From assembly GCA_005281725.1 (NCBI GenBank), contig SSBO01000012.1, forward strand, positions 11,836,272 to 11,900,271: a stretch of 64,000 nt of DNA, given 5' to 3'. How positions within the stretch are numbered: the stretch's first letter is position 1; every line of letters begins with the position of its first letter. Both the position numbers and the translations under genes were made by a program. Origin of the DNA: Wuchereria bancrofti. Its lineage: Eukaryota > Nematoda > Chromadorea > Rhabditida > Onchocercidae. Shown in pieces: positions 1 to 12,817 of this stretch. The notes under the pieces were generated by a model. The model saw only the letters and a list, made by a program, of their open reading frames with translations, did no database searches and had not been told where the DNA came from.

Positions 1-2
1 CT

Positions 3-430
3 TCACCAAGACTAGTTGACAAACGTATTCCGCGTGCTGGAGAAATAGTTTTACTAAACGAACCAGATTTACCACGAGAAATGTGGAAATTAATAAGAAT
101 AGAAACACTTAAATGATGGAAATATAAGAAAGGCAACTGTGAAGACTTCCACCGGCAAACTTCTCATTAGACCAATTAATTTACTTTATCCTATGGAAGT
201 GAATGAAGAAGACAGTGACGAAGTTCGAGCAATAAAAACAAAAGATGGAACTGATGACGAACCAATAGCATCGCGTACCCGAGGAGCGGAAAGAAAACAG
301 AAACTACTGCAAACAAATATTTTACAAAGGTCAAACTCTCAACAGACCGCAACCAACAATGTTCGACAAAAGAATTCAAAATGTCGATGAACAAGAACCT
401 ATCGCTCGACGAACTAGAAATGCTATAAAC
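3..430 (+). mobile_element. 3' end of a decayed BEL/Pao LTR retrotransposon (integrase C-terminal region)
   Basis: Frame 3 from base 3 encodes a stretch with the motif GEIVLLNEPDLPREMWKLIRI. A +1 shift near base 115 leads into RKATVKTSTGKLLIRPINLL and YPMEV. This pattern (a basic GD-like strand, LPR-x-W, then RPINLLYPLE) is typical of the C-terminal domain (DUF5641) that follows the integrase in BEL/Pao elements. The reading frame is interrupted between the two halves, so this copy is dead. Two related arginine-rich motifs, EPIASRTR and EPIARRTR, follow at about 260-420. The element enters from outside the window. A purine-rich TCGGGAGTGT at 485-494 could mark the start of its LTR and recurs at 1287-1296, but no complete LTR could be delimited. 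Confidence 0.75.
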
Positions 431-2239
431 CGACGCAATCAAACAAAGATATCCAACTATCCTTAAAGCATTTAGCTCCTTCAGTCGGGAGTGTCGCGAA
501 ACTCGAAATAATCTAGCGAACCTCCAAATAACTTACCAAATATATCAATAAAATTGTATTAATCCATAATACGTTTTAATTGAACATTAGAAATGTAAAA
601 CTGTTTCAAATTATACATCATGTAAGCAATCATTATTTCATCACTCATCTTCCCATTATACTTGAGCTTATCTGCTTGTCCCGACATTTTTATCGGTTAA
701 CAAAGGGTATGTACATTGTTTAATATGTTAAAAACTACTCCTTTGTTCCAAATCAAATTTGCTTGCAATGTCGAGATATTGTAAGGTCTTTTAAGCTGAT
801 AGTCATCCTTTGGCAAGCTACAATATTAATCTCTTACTATATGAAGAGCAAAGATCATTTGATAGCTCCTTACTTAATAATCATGCTCTTATTGCAAGTC
901 AATGCCCACTATATAAGGATTTAAATCCTTTGTCTCAATCAGTTCCAACAGTTTTTTCCTTACCAGTAAGCTACGATTCGGCTGCTCTCCCTTTCCCACA
1001 ATTCAATTCATTTCACCATCAATATATTCGTTCATCCATTTTTTTCATCTCATTTGTAGATATTCTACGAAATTATCAGTATTGTTGCTATAGATTAATA
1101 CCTATATATTGTGGGTGTTAGTCAAATAAAATCGTTAAAACAAATCTTTCTCATTCAACGCATTCATCTATACCAACTACAATAACAAACAAGGAAGGAC
1201 TTTGAGCATACGGAAGTTATATTCAGACTGAACCCCAACTTTCATAACACCAATCTCACGTATTACCAAATAACAATCTTCTCTGGTCGGGAGTGTTGTA
1301 AAAACGGCACACTTAAATCACAGTCAAATCCTAATATCCTTTGCCAGCTGTTTATCAATCAATCACCAAACAATTTCGCATCTATAATTAATTTAAGTCA
1401 AGATCTTTAAGCCATTAAGTTTATTACTTTCTCTTTCTCACTACAAAAGACCAGCTGTTAATAATTACACAAACTCCAACAACACGTAACTATTGACTTA
1501 CGACAACAATAGCCAAACCATTATCAGTGATTTAGGTGAGATGATAAGTTACTGTTTATTATAACTGTGGTTTGAAACATCTGCATAAAATTTCCGCAAA
1601 ATTTACTAGGGAAAGAACAGAAAAAAAACCATTAAATATTTAATTAAATATCCAACAAACCTTTAGTAATAAGTTGTTTCTGGCATGTATAAAGCACATA
1701 CGGCCATTGATTCCTGTTCAAAAATATCCAAATTCGTCCCATCATCCATATTTCTAGCAACTAAAAGATAATCATTGGAGTATTAGTTTTTAATGTCCAC
1801 ACCAATTCGGGAGCTCTCAAGTAAATTTCATATCATACTAAACGATCATGCCACATTCTTATCTCTAAAAGATACAGGAATGGTGAACAAGTAGTTGGTA
1901 ATGATTTTACGCTGTTTCCTAAATAAAAAATGACAAATTAGTAATAAGTAGCGAAACTGCTAACATAATCTACATATTCCGACTACTATTTTCCACCAAT
2001 AAAGCATAAACATAAGTATCTCTCCCTTCCTGCTGTGCCAGCTTATAATATAATTAGATCTCATCAAGGAAGACTTGGAAGTATGAACCAACTTCTCTCA
2101 TAAAATTACCGTAACTTATACCTGATCATTGTAACTTATTTTATACCTAATAAATACTTATTATTAGTAGATACTTATAAAGTTACCATTAGCAGACACC
2201 TGATTATTGTAATTTATTTTATACTAATGAATTTATAAT
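431..2239. other. Non-coding, probably retrotransposon-derived or intergenic sequence
   Basis: No reading frame with recognisable protein features is seen here on either strand. The stretch is AT-rich and contains the second TCGGGAGTGT at 1287-1296. It may include LTR or untranslated element sequence. The 104-codon open frame at 810-1121 has no supporting motif. Confidence 0.4.
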
Positions 2240-3483
2240 TGTGGGACTGAGATACAGCAATTATCAGAACTACATCCTGTCCAAAGTCATTTTGGACTAA
2301 AGCATCATTAAAAAACTCAATTAATAAACATGGCGACTCGTCAGTGCAATATTTTGATATACATACATACATTTGACAATGTTTGAATGTGTTTTGAATA
2401 TACTTAGTCATGTAGGTAGTTTCCTTGCTTTGGTGGATATAACTGACAACAAAGTTCCCTATTCGAATTTATAAGCGAATTAGGGTCAGAATACCGAAAG
2501 TAGAGAAAGTTCTAACTTCGATCAAGTAAAAATACAACAATTTTGAGTTTCATTTGTGGCGGTCCGATTTCAAATGGTATTTTACGAATACTGTCATTAT
2601 CCTCCACTGTTGCTTTATTTAAATCATTCTCATAACGTCGGCATTTAAAAATTGAAACAACGAATTGCACTGGGAAAATTCTAGTAAACGTCATCGAAGC
2701 TGATCCTAAAGAATTTCCGAAAATACATTGTTCACGACAACAATTTGACTTCACTAATAATTGTATATTATTCACTAAGTCTTCTAGTATCAAAAAAATC
2801 ATTACTAACATTGCGATTTTTGCGCTGTAGAGTGAGGCTTTGCTTTCACAGTTTCATAAACTTGTCTGCTCACAATTCGCTTCACTTATTTCCTCATTAA
2901 TTACTATAGAAACAGTAACTGTTTCTAGTTCGCCAGTTATTGTTTAAACTGCTGATAAAGTGCTGATACGTTTAATAATATTGCGTTTCCATAGGTTTCT
3001 CAATTTAAAGTCAGGAAGCCTTCAGAACTTTTGAAGTCTTAAGTGGAGATAAAAACTTATCTGGAAGTAAAAGCCTGAACAAAACGAAAAATAAGAAAAG
3101 CAATCTTTTTCTTTGTCATCTTTATTTAACATGTTTTTCCAAGATTCTCCAAGAAAAATAACCATAAAGGAAAATTTCCACCATTAAGAAAAAAAACTGG
3201 ATTTTTTTGAATAAAAACTTTTCAGGACTACTGATAAGAAAAAATTCCATCGTCCCAGTGTAGAGTGAGATTTTGGTTTCCTTCAAAAAAGCGACTTTAG
3301 GGTTCTTAAAGAAATAGACTAACCAATGACTCATCTGAAAATAGGAAAGCCGATGAAAAGGAGCATAGCAGAAACGATGGCAGGAATGGCTGGATTTGTT
3401 CAGGATCGAATGCATCGATATTATCGATGAAAGTACCATTCTTCAATGCAGCATATACCGGTTGGGGTACTTGGCTTGGACAT
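2240..3483 (-). pseudogene. Integrator subunit 2-like 5' exons, unit 1 (disrupted)
   Basis: Two exons match the open copy in unit 2. Exon A is at 3483-3324: the ATG is out of frame with the conserved sequence, and the frame still reads PQPVYAALKNGTFIDNIDAF. Exon D is at 2705-2517: its fourth codon CGA has become TGA, and further changes shift the frame. A third block at about 2345-2240 (DESPCLLIEFFNDAL) resembles the next part of INTS2 but has no visible acceptor and lies just outside the duplicated unit. INTS2 is a scaffold subunit of the Integrator complex, which processes snRNA ends and terminates paused transcription. The family call rests on order and spacing of residues compared with INTS2 N-termini and is moderate. 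Confidence 0.5.
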
Positions 3484-3789
3484 TTCCAGTCCTGTAAAAT
3501 GCATGACAAGTAAGTGATGAACTAAGTAAGGGGTACGAGAGAACAAGTTCAACAAAAAGGCAGGAAATAAATTACCATACCATTCGCCCACTGGTACCGA
3601 AAGAGGCAACTGTTTAGGAGATTAGTGGTATTGTGTGGTGGGAAGGTTATTAATGGTTTTATAAACATTGGGAGAGGTGGACCTACAATGATTTAATCTT
3701 CAGTTTTCCTTAGTGAATTGAACATTGCTGTTCAACGCGCCTTTTTCTACTGATTCAGATTTCCGGTTGTGATGTCTCTTCACCACAGG

Positions 3790-5345
3790 TTCCGTATTCT
3801 TCATTCTATTGCTAGCATTGGTGACAGTGTCATCGTTGTCATTCATGAATCATACTGCCAAAACAGTGTTGCCCTCCTATAGAAAATCTGTTGATGTCGC
3901 GGAAAATTCCAATTCATTGGATGACACTTCATTTCTTGATGCTTCTACTTCGCCAATCAATCTCGTCGAAAATCATGGAGCATCACAAAAAGTTTCCGAA
4001 ATTTAGCTAGATGCTATATTTGGACAAGGAAATTGTCAACTGCTATTGGAAACAGGTCTGAAAAAAAAAACGGTAATCCGTGTGATATTTTCGATACAGT
4101 TGATGACATTCCAGAAACACCGAAGTCTGTGGAAATCATGGACCTAACAACCGAAGAAGACTTCACAAAACAGATCATCTCTTCTTCCCACTCAACCACT
4201 ACCGCAGCGACGATCGAGAACCTGCTGCAATGCACTTTGGATAATTGAATTAACTGGTTCGAACCACCACCAAGACCGAAACAAGTTAATGCAGATAAAT
4301 ATGCTCCTTGGTTGAATATTAGTCCTGACATCTCTCCAGAAAAACTGGATCCCGTCACCAAGCAAACATTAAGTGGTAAGAATACAGGGACAGCCGTCAG
4401 TGGTTCGTGCTCGTCGCAGATTTTATCAGAGTTTTTAACGGGTTCTACTGGAATTTAACTGATCTTTCCGAGCTATAATTGCGGAGAGTTGAGAAGGCTA
4501 ACCTCCAACACTACAGAATGCCCAGAGAACCAAATATCTGAAAGAATTACGGTATTGGAGAATTTTTCGATGGTATTAGGGTCAACTTTACCGGTAACTT
4601 CTACTAGTCAAGAAGAAACAAGTGAAGATCAACTGGATATTTCCTCCATATCTGATGATTTTTCTCTCCCGCTTACTCCTCCTAAAACATTACGCAAAGT
4701 AGAAACGCTAGAGCAAGTATCACTTGCAACTGTGCTGAATCGAAGTAATGTGGTTGATTGTTATACTGTTTCTCTGATGAACGTGATATCTTCATTAACA
4801 TTTTGTCGAAATGACGGAAGATATGTGAGCACTTCACGATTTGACGATGATGGTAAAGTTCGACGAAAACCGGTGAACGACGTTTATTACATGGCTACGA
4901 TTATCTATGTTGCGCGGATTACTACGAAGCCTTGGGATTAAATCAAGATGAGTATAATAAACGGATTGATCAAGTTAGTCTAAATTTTATTTAAACATAT
5001 TTCATCATATACTTAGAACCATATGTCCACATAAATATAAGATAATCGTTAGGAATGTGATGGATAGAATAGAACTTTTTTCGATATATCGATATGGATT
5101 GGATTGTAATTCTTAGGAACAGATTTTGATATTGCATTTAATTCATCCGTATTCTTTACAGGTTAGTAAACACAGAGATATTGGAAGGAACCATCTACTC
5201 TTGAATATTATTGGGAGATTAGGATGCCAAATAGAGAACAACGCGGACGTGGGCAAATTATTGAAAGCAATTCACCGATTGCTCTTAAAACAGAGTACAA
5301 GCCGAACAGACGTGCTCGGCGTAGACTTTTCAATTAGTCTATTTG
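3790..5345 (+). pseudogene. com-1: com-1 (CtIP/Sae2) pseudogene, unit 1
   Basis: Collinear with the open com-1 of unit 2 (16193-17737), but with many lesions. The initiator ATG is changed. TCG has become TAG at 4004-4006, TGG has become TGA at 4246-4248, and CAA has become TAA at 4456-4458. A two-base loss near 4150 shifts the frame. The C-terminal CtIP motif is split by changes near 4860-4940, and a one-base loss in exon 2 (after 5162) destroys the KHR...TPEYYW motif. The splice sites of the last intron are still visible. With this many independent hits, no functional COM-1 can be made. The short open frames at 3809-4006, 4033-4248 and 4489-4941 are pieces of this pseudogene. Confidence 0.93.
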
Positions 5346-6532
5346 GTTTTGTTTTACTGACTCTCTGCATTGTGAATACTTTGAGTAAACTGTTGTCTAA
5401 TTTTTAGGTAAGATGAGCTTTGTGGTTGCATATGGAAAGTCCATCCATATATGATCTCATTTGATATATATGCACTGATGACCAGACTGTTGGTGAATTT
5501 ATCACCAATCAGTTGAAATCTAAAAATATCCAGATTTCGAGATTTTAATGGGATTGCCAGCTTTATTACTGATTTTGTTAAATAATTGTTGTAGGATATT
5601 CTTATGTTGTGCATTTGAATGCTTTTTACCGTTATGTTTTTCTGGTAAAACTACCTCAGCAATATTTTTCAAGAAACCTAGGAGTCTTATTGATTGATTT
5701 GAATGGCTATTGTTGATCACATGATTCATAAGTAATCATCACTTTTTTCATTGATCCATTGTATCCATTCCATGTATTCATTTCCATTTATCATTTCCAC
5801 TCCACTTGTTTAATAGGGCGTAAATCAAGCTAATGTTTCGAAAAATTACAGATCTAGAATTTGCTTAACCTCTTGAAATTTAACAAATGCGTGCAATTTC
5901 CTCCACTGACTGTTTATTTTCTGCTGAAAAAAATTTGTTTGGATTAGATTTCTTAATTGATAACTTCTCCGAATTATAAAAGTAGTAATTTAATTTAATA
6001 GGAATTTGTTAAGTCATTTATCATTCCATTCCATCCAAAATTATTTAATAGGAATTTGTAAGTCATTTATCATTTTTCTATCCGATGTCTTTTTAAAACT
6101 TTTTATGCTGTCTGCTTTGCTTACATTTACTTGTTGTTGCTAATCCATTACATTTTATTACTATAAGTTTATGTACTACCCCTTTTGTTTTCATGTATAA
6201 ATTTCACATGTATGAATTTCATCAAAATATCACATTTTAATTATTTATGAAGTTTTTTGTTCAGACATATCTCAAGCTTACAATTTTTTTTCGTGAGGGT
6301 TGTGCGCTTCATGACGTCGCTTTGAAGTGCGACTAAAAGTTTAAAGTGCTGTTATTTTTTTTTAATAGGAGCTACTAGAGGCTTAAAATATTAGTTATAC
6401 GGAGACGTGATTTGCACTGTGAGTTTTAGGTTAATATTGTAACATATGACCAAGAAAGTTCAAGGTTAAATTTAAATTAGGCTTGAACTTGCTCTTATCC
6501 TTGCTATTCAATATTTCAAGTTTCGAGACAGG
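5346..6532. other. Spacer between com-1 pseudogene and prefoldin 6, unit 1
   Basis: No coding sequence seen. A local duplication lies at 5994-6074, and the end just before 6533 carries the probable splice acceptor for prefoldin 6. Confidence 0.6.
5994..6074 (+). repeat. Imperfect local direct repeat (about 31 bases, two copies)
   Basis: The string TTTAATAGGAATTTG followed by TAAGTCATTTATCATT occurs twice, about 50 bases apart, differing by one T. The second copy is absent from the matching place in unit 2, so it arose after the large duplication or was lost there. Confidence 0.8.
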
Positions 6533-8168
6533 ATGGGTGATTTTGTTATGAATAAGTTCGAAGAAGAGCTTGCTAAATATAAATGCTTTGAAAAGGGTTA
6601 GTAATCTCGTCAATTTTTTTCTGTTTTGTTAGTATGACTCTTTTATTCTGATTTTCCAGTCAAAATTTTGTTGAGTGCGTCCATAACTTTTCTTACCGGA
6701 GACTGAAACAACGCTGATTTCTGATGATTCTGATAAATAAAATGTAGTTTGAAATATGGGGTTTAATATGATCCTGTGTTGACGTGAGAAATTTTCATAA
6801 GTGAAATTATATTATGTTAACAACAGAAAAGATACTTTTGAAAAAGCGGACCCGTTTGCAGAAGTTAAATCATTACGCTAATATATCTGTTGTTGTTAGA
6901 TTGTTTGGATCATAGTAGTTTATGCTACTTTGATCAGCACTTATTTTTATCCACTATTTCAGGTCGCGAAAAAAATATTCGTAATCGACAAAAACTTGAG
7001 GAACAGTTGACGGAAAATAAACTTGTGAAAACTGTAACTGTTTTTTGTTTCTTTCTTTTTTCTTCATTTTCTTTGTAGCTTCTAATCAGTTGACTTTAGT
7101 TTTTTATAAATTTGTGGTGTATTCGTCAGTAACATGCCTAATATATAGTATATGGATTAAAAGACGATTATGTCGTCATTTTTTCGGAGAATGATAGAGA
7201 GATGGAAGGTCTGGGCTTAATCTCCTCTTTTTTTTTAGAAAGTAGAGCTTTTCTATGTTTCATATATGGGTTTATGTTTTCTTTATCTAATTGTTTCATT
7301 TTTATAAATGTTAGCAAAAGGCCATAAATAATACAAAGTAAGATTGTTAGAATCAAAAAGTATAAGGTTTGTTGAGAAAATTGATTTTATGGGATCGAAA
7401 GCTAATTTCAAGAATCAACTATTTCACAGCATATGCATTTCAGGAGCTTGATCTTCTAGAAGGAGGTGCAACAATATACAAATTGATTGGACCAGTGCTA
7501 TTTAAACAGGATCTCACCGAAGCAAAACAAAATGTTGAAAAACGCATAGATTACATCATAGCTGAAATGCAAGCTTTTTTTATTTTCACTGTCGTAATTT
7601 TCTGGAATAAATTTTAAAAAAGAAAGAGAAGGGAGTTTATTTTGTGAATCTCATAAGCTATAAGTTATGACGGACGAGAAGTGATTAGTTCGATAAATAA
7701 CAAATTTGGTAATTTTTTAGTTTAGTAGATTAAAGTCTAAAATTTGATTTGCATTTAATGTTTTTGGGAGGAATGGATTAATACTATTTTGAGATATTAA
7801 GTTTTATGTACTGTTTGAAAAACTATGAAATGTGTGTTTCATATAGTAGGAAAGTTTTTTTGTGCACTCACACAGTTCAGTTAAAATTTCGCAGATTTTT
7901 CATAGTTAATGACAGATAAAGTACTTTGTACACTCCAAAATTAACTGTATTAATTTTTAGACAATATATAAAGCTTAATGTTGTTCTTTACGAGTTTAAT
8001 ATTTAGCTTAATATTCTGCTGTTTTGTCTTAGTATATTACAAACTGAAATAAATTATAGAAATCGACTAGAACAAGCGATAGCAGATGCTGCGACAAAGC
8101 AAGAAAATCAGAAGCAAACAGTGATGACGTTACAAAATGCAGTAACTCAGCAGTTCCGGACTAAATGA
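6533..8168 (+). CDS. pfd-6: Prefoldin subunit 6, unit 1 copy
   Basis: Beta-type subunit of the hexameric prefoldin chaperone, which hands nascent actin and tubulin to the CCT chaperonin in the cytosol. Four exons join in phase: 6533-6596, 6963-7033, 7444-7568 and 8060-8168, giving 122 residues, close to the family length. The N-terminal helix (MGDFVMNKFEEELAKYK), the hairpin region with RNRQKLEEQLTENKLVK, the LLEGGATIYKLIGPVL beta-hairpins and the C-terminal helix ending QFRTK are all present. The third intron has a GC donor (GAAAT then GCAAGC) where unit 2 has GT. Differences from the unit 2 copy do not break the frame. The upstream acceptor reads TTTCAAG rather than TTTCAG. Confidence 0.93.
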
Positions 8169-9432
8169 TTACAAAGTATTTTAAAGTGATTTTTGTTCAA
8201 CGTGTTGTTATCGTTGGCTCTTCTTAGATTATAAAACTTTATTCCTAATCAAAATTTTGAATTCATATTGGTAATTGCTTTTCGAAAAGCAATGATTTTG
8301 TGCTCAGGAATTAGCGGCTCAATACATATTTGAAGTGTAAATTATCTGTGGTGTTTACTGAGCCATGAGAGGTTTGTATCTGAGTATTATTTTACCTGGG
8401 TATATAAATGGTGAATCAAAAATTCACTTTGGAACTATGATGCATGAAGGATGATTTTTAGTTGTGTTTCACGCTAAACAAAACTAGATTTTTTTGATGA
8501 ATATCTATAATTTATGTACAGGTGCCCCCTGAATATTAAAACTACAGAAGTTGAACAGTGTTCTTTTGTTTTAATAAGACATCAAATCTTAAGAAATTAT
8601 TATTCAAATAATTTTTAATTCTGTGTGGACTTTGAATTCATTGTCAGTCATGAGAAAAGATGTGTTTTGAAAAAAAACACACACGAAAACTTGGTAGGTG
8701 ATACGATATGACACCTTATATTAATTTGTGAATCGTCCTTTTTACTGCAGTAAACTCATATTGCTTTTATTCTCTTGTCTTTTCTTTATTCATGAGATAA
8801 TTATTACTTTTCCTTCGCTTTATCTTATTCTGTGAAGTATCGATATTCTTGAATTTATTTTTATTATTTAAATCTCGGAAACTTAATTTTAATTGTGTAA
8901 CGATTGATAGAAGCGAATAATTCGGATGTCTTTTATTTTCCAGAAGTCACCGATTTTCCTAAAAAGTATAAATCGATTTATATATTGAAGGTATTTCCGG
9001 CATGGCCTAGATTTCTGTTTGATAATTTTCATTAACCGCATACATGACATTTTATAGCTCATTTTCTTGAATTTAATTTGGAGAATCTTCTTGCATATAT
9101 TAGGCATTAAAATTTAAGTCTCTACAAAACTTTAAAGAAGTTGGTTTGTTACAAATACTAATTTCATATAGATCTTTTACTGTCGCTATTATTGTCTCAC
9201 TATTTTGAAGTCTTCTAATCTCCTTCCACTACCAAAAAAAATTATTTCCCACCTAGAATTTAACTAATACTTTTTTATAATTTCACGTAAATGTATTTTT
9301 ACTGGTGTCTACTATATATTCTAACTTTTGACAAATAGGTCAGATTTAGTTGAAATTTTAGCTATCGGAATGATGACCTTGAAATTAATAGGCTTGTTGT
9401 ATATGCCATCCTGTTCTGAGGCGGTTGAAATA
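8169..9432. other. Convergent spacer between prefoldin 6 and the membrane-protein gene, unit 1
   Basis: AT-rich, no exon-like reading frame recognised. It lies between two 3' ends and therefore should hold both polyadenylation regions. Confidence 0.5.
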
Positions 9433-12400
9433 TCATCGTGAAAATATAGACTTGTTACCCACTTCCCTTTCGGATGTGTTGCAGCTCTTGTACTGACTTC
9501 CGGATGAACCGGATGCAGAAAGATTAGCATCTTCGGTTTCCCTTTGTTGGGATTTCACCGTCCTCACTGTTGGCATGATATTAGCGCCGATCGATAATGC
9601 ATCATGTTCCTTGGCTAACATTACCTTCCTCGACCTTGCCGGTGCCTGATCTAGATCTGTTTGTTTAAGTAAGATAGTTGAAGCTCTTTTCCGTAGCAGT
9701 TTACTCTTTCTTGTTCTGGCTTCACACTCCATGTTGGAGTTACATTCTCGCATATCCGTCCCACTCCGTCCGTTAAGAGTTCTAACATTCGCTTCGCCCT
9801 CAACCCTGAGAGTTTGAGTGGATGATTCGGAATACCTGCTTGGCTGTGTTTTTTGTGTACGGACTGATACAGGTCTGGATTTCCTTCTCGGATCTGACAC
9901 TTCCCTTGTTCCACTTTTTTTCTCTCGTGATTGAGTATTTTGCGTTTTCGAATGTTTTGCTATTATTTTTTCTCCATTTTCGATTATCGACTGTCTGGAA
10001 TCGTTTTCTTGTTCGTTAGTTGCCTCATCATCTTCATCTCCTCCGTCTTCTTTGATCACTTCAGCACTTCCGATTTTGGTTCCTGTCGTAATTTCTCTGT
10101 TAGGAGGTCAAATATGGGTTTGATACTCTTTATTCTTAGAGTTAACAGTAGACCTGGTATTCAACATTTTTCGGAGTATTGGAATAGGTTTTAACAAAAC
10201 AGTAAAGATCCTTTTTTTTTACTCTTCCTTCCTTTTATTATTTAATGATTAAATCAAAAAGGGAAAAGACTAATTTTAAAGTGAAGCAGTAAACTTAGTA
10301 GTAGTTGGGAGTTGTTTTGGAATTTATATAATGTCCTACCTTGTCCATAGTTTTTAATAATTATTTCAACATTTTCTCCAATGTTGTAAGCCTAAAACGG
10401 AAAGATTAGATGATTCTAGTTTTAAAATAGAGAAGATTCTGAAACACATCACCATATTTCCATTGCTGACAAGCATGCATCGCGGTAAGATATTCCAGAA
10501 TCTCGATGAGATATTCCCATTGGAATTAACGGGAAATAAATCTAGTGATAATCTAGAAAACATACGACATTAAGGTTTTCATCGAATCGAACATGATCCT
10601 TTACACTGCTTCCAATTGGTTTCGCGTTTGTAAGATCATGCTCCTAAATTTAAATTAAATCAACACTTAATGCTACTGATTAAGGGTGATATTCAAAACA
10701 CGAAACTTCTATTGATTAACTAACAAAAATATGTAATTTAGGACATTCAATAATAAGTGGTCCTTTGAACTGGAATGCTGAAGCATCGAATGGCTCCGGC
10801 AAGTATTTTCCTTGTTCTTCGGGCGGTGGCTCCGCTCGTCTGCAGTTCTCGATCAAACTTTTCGGTAGTTCATCTTCCGTTGTTCCTATTCAATAATATC
10901 GTTAGCTACTAACAGACATATTTACATGTAATCACTTAATCTTTTCTAACGATAACTACTGATCAGAAACTTTGTCATTCAAACTCTGTTTCCGTTCTGA
11001 ATAATTTTAATAGACATTTATATTTTTTGGTTATATGAATACCAACCATTCTTTTGGCAACAGCAATATATAACAACAATGATAAAGAGAGAGGTAAGAA
11101 TAATCAATATAGGTACACCTATAACTAAAGCTAGAATGATTGCCAGCATTGTTCCTCCACTTCTGAAAAATTCATTATTGTTGAAATATAACATATTCAT
11201 ACAACAGTATTAATGCTTGTACGGTCTTTTACAATCTAGCAGAAAATTTTCTAAAATCTTCAGGAATCATATGTTATTAGACAGTGTGGAGATTTTTGAC
11301 TACATATATTATGAGAACAATGATGTTAACATTGCTTATATATGTCACTTTGCTGATTGTTTAATTTTATTTGATTTGTTACGAAATTACCGAATGATAT
11401 TGAAAGTAGATTTCGGAAATTTCCCTAACATACACGAATCACTTTTTTCTTTCTTGCAGTAATTTTCTGTCTCTACTGATATAATTCATTGTAAAATTTA
11501 TCTTTATTTAGAAATATTTGCTGGAAATTTCAAAGGAAGAAAACTGTTAAACAGGCTTACCTCGGTTGAAAAACTGAGCGTTTTAACCTTGAATAAGGTA
11601 TTGGCAATTTTGTCTGTAAGATACAATTTCGGGTTCTTAGACGGTAATGAAACACATTGTATGTCGCTTCACTGAAAAGACCATGTTTCAAATAAAATCC
11701 AACTTTAAAAAGAGTATTGAGAATTTACTGAGCTTATCACATTCATTATCATTCCTTAGGAGTGTAACTTTATCAGAGTGAATATCAAATCTCTATTGTT
11801 ATTACTAATATAGCGATATTTCTTTAGAACTTCCTAATTCATAAAGAGTGGAAAAGAAGCTAGGAAATGTGTGAAGTACTTTAGTGCCAATAACTTACGA
11901 TCCAATCTGTTCACAAAATAATAAATTAAGTTTGTTGTTGAGATAGATGAAGTGAATTTTTCGTGCGTTAATTTTAAATAGAAATTCAGATTTGCGAGTG
12001 TGTGGAACAGTTGAATGATAAATTCGTCTTCGTCGTTTGTAATATATGTTATAATTGCTAGGATCCAGCTGCAAGGCTCGAAAAAAATTTTTTGAATTTA
12101 GAATTTTAAATTTAACGTGTATTCGTTGCGGAAGAATATGAGTTGTACATTATATCTAACACAAGAATGTGAATAATTGGATGTTAATAATATTCTATTC
12201 TCAAAACCTTACAAGTACATTGGTTTCAAAGTTATTAACTAATTACTGATCACGTGATCTATATGATCCATTAATTAAAGTGAGTTATTCAATAAATTAG
12301 TAATGGTGAGTGGATCAGCAACACAGGTATACTCGAAGAGTTGAGGTGGTTAACTTCACAATTACTATCTTACAATACAATCATCAGCATGTAGTTTGAT

Positions 12401-12817
12401 AATATATTTGACACGTATACTTATTTGATGGGAGCAGTTCTGCAAGAGTAATTGGTACCTTCGATTTACCGGTGATTCTCCTAAAACTAATTATAAAATG
12501 AATGTAAACTAATTATAAAAACTAATTATAAAATGAATATTCAGCTTTCTAACATTTCAATATCCTCTATCAAGAAAAATAAATTAGGTAACATCTTCCA
12601 TGTGGCCTGAAAAAGCATAGCAATCTAAAACTGAAATAAATGGAGTAAGCTCAAATTAAAATTAAAGTTATAGACACAGATTGGCTGAGAGAAGAGGGCG
12701 ATTACAATGTCTTCAAAAATCTTACTTTTATTTGTTGGAATTTGTAGGTAATTCTCTAGCATTAACTCAAGTGGAAATTTTGTCGTATTGGTAAATATAC
12801 GGCGCAGTTTAGTGTCC
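9433..12817 (-). CDS. Single-pass membrane protein, unit 1 copy; family uncertain, possibly alpha/epsilon-sarcoglycan-like
   Basis: Exons with matching phases on the minus strand are 12068-11899, 11671-11561, 11162-11047, 10885-10725, 10643-10566, 10391-10340 and 10153 onward. A candidate earlier exon is at 12817-12726. The 11162-11047 exon is a hydrophobic segment (TMLAIILALVIGVPILIILT and on to FIIVVIYCCCQ), i.e. one transmembrane helix followed by cysteines. The outside part has spaced cysteines (FCEQIGSEATYNVF, then RNC). The inside part is about 100 residues, then a long charged tail. The layout (cysteine-bearing ectodomain, helix, CC-x-x-x-G) recalls sarcoglycan alpha/epsilon, but that is weak. 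In the last exon an 8-base GAAGTGCT step moves the frame to a stop at 10058-10056, although the original frame stays open to 9433. The 5' end was not resolved. Confidence 0.55.
12485..12540 (+). repeat. Short tandem repeat of ACTAATTATAAAA units
   Basis: Three imperfect copies of ACTAATTATAAAA(TGAAT) follow each other. Unit 2 has only one copy at the matching place (24410-24425), so the expansion is specific to unit 1. Confidence 0.8.

Noticed and set aside
810..1121. A 103-codon plus-strand frame
   Set aside because: It has no ATG start (TTG), no motif, and lies in probable retroelement or intergenic DNA.
4014..4361. A minus-strand 115-codon frame
   Set aside because: It is antisense to the com-1 pseudogene, without conserved motif or splice context.
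9822..10194. Plus-strand open frames opposite the membrane-protein tail
   Set aside because: They are antisense shadows of the minus-strand tail exon, whose frame is conserved between units.
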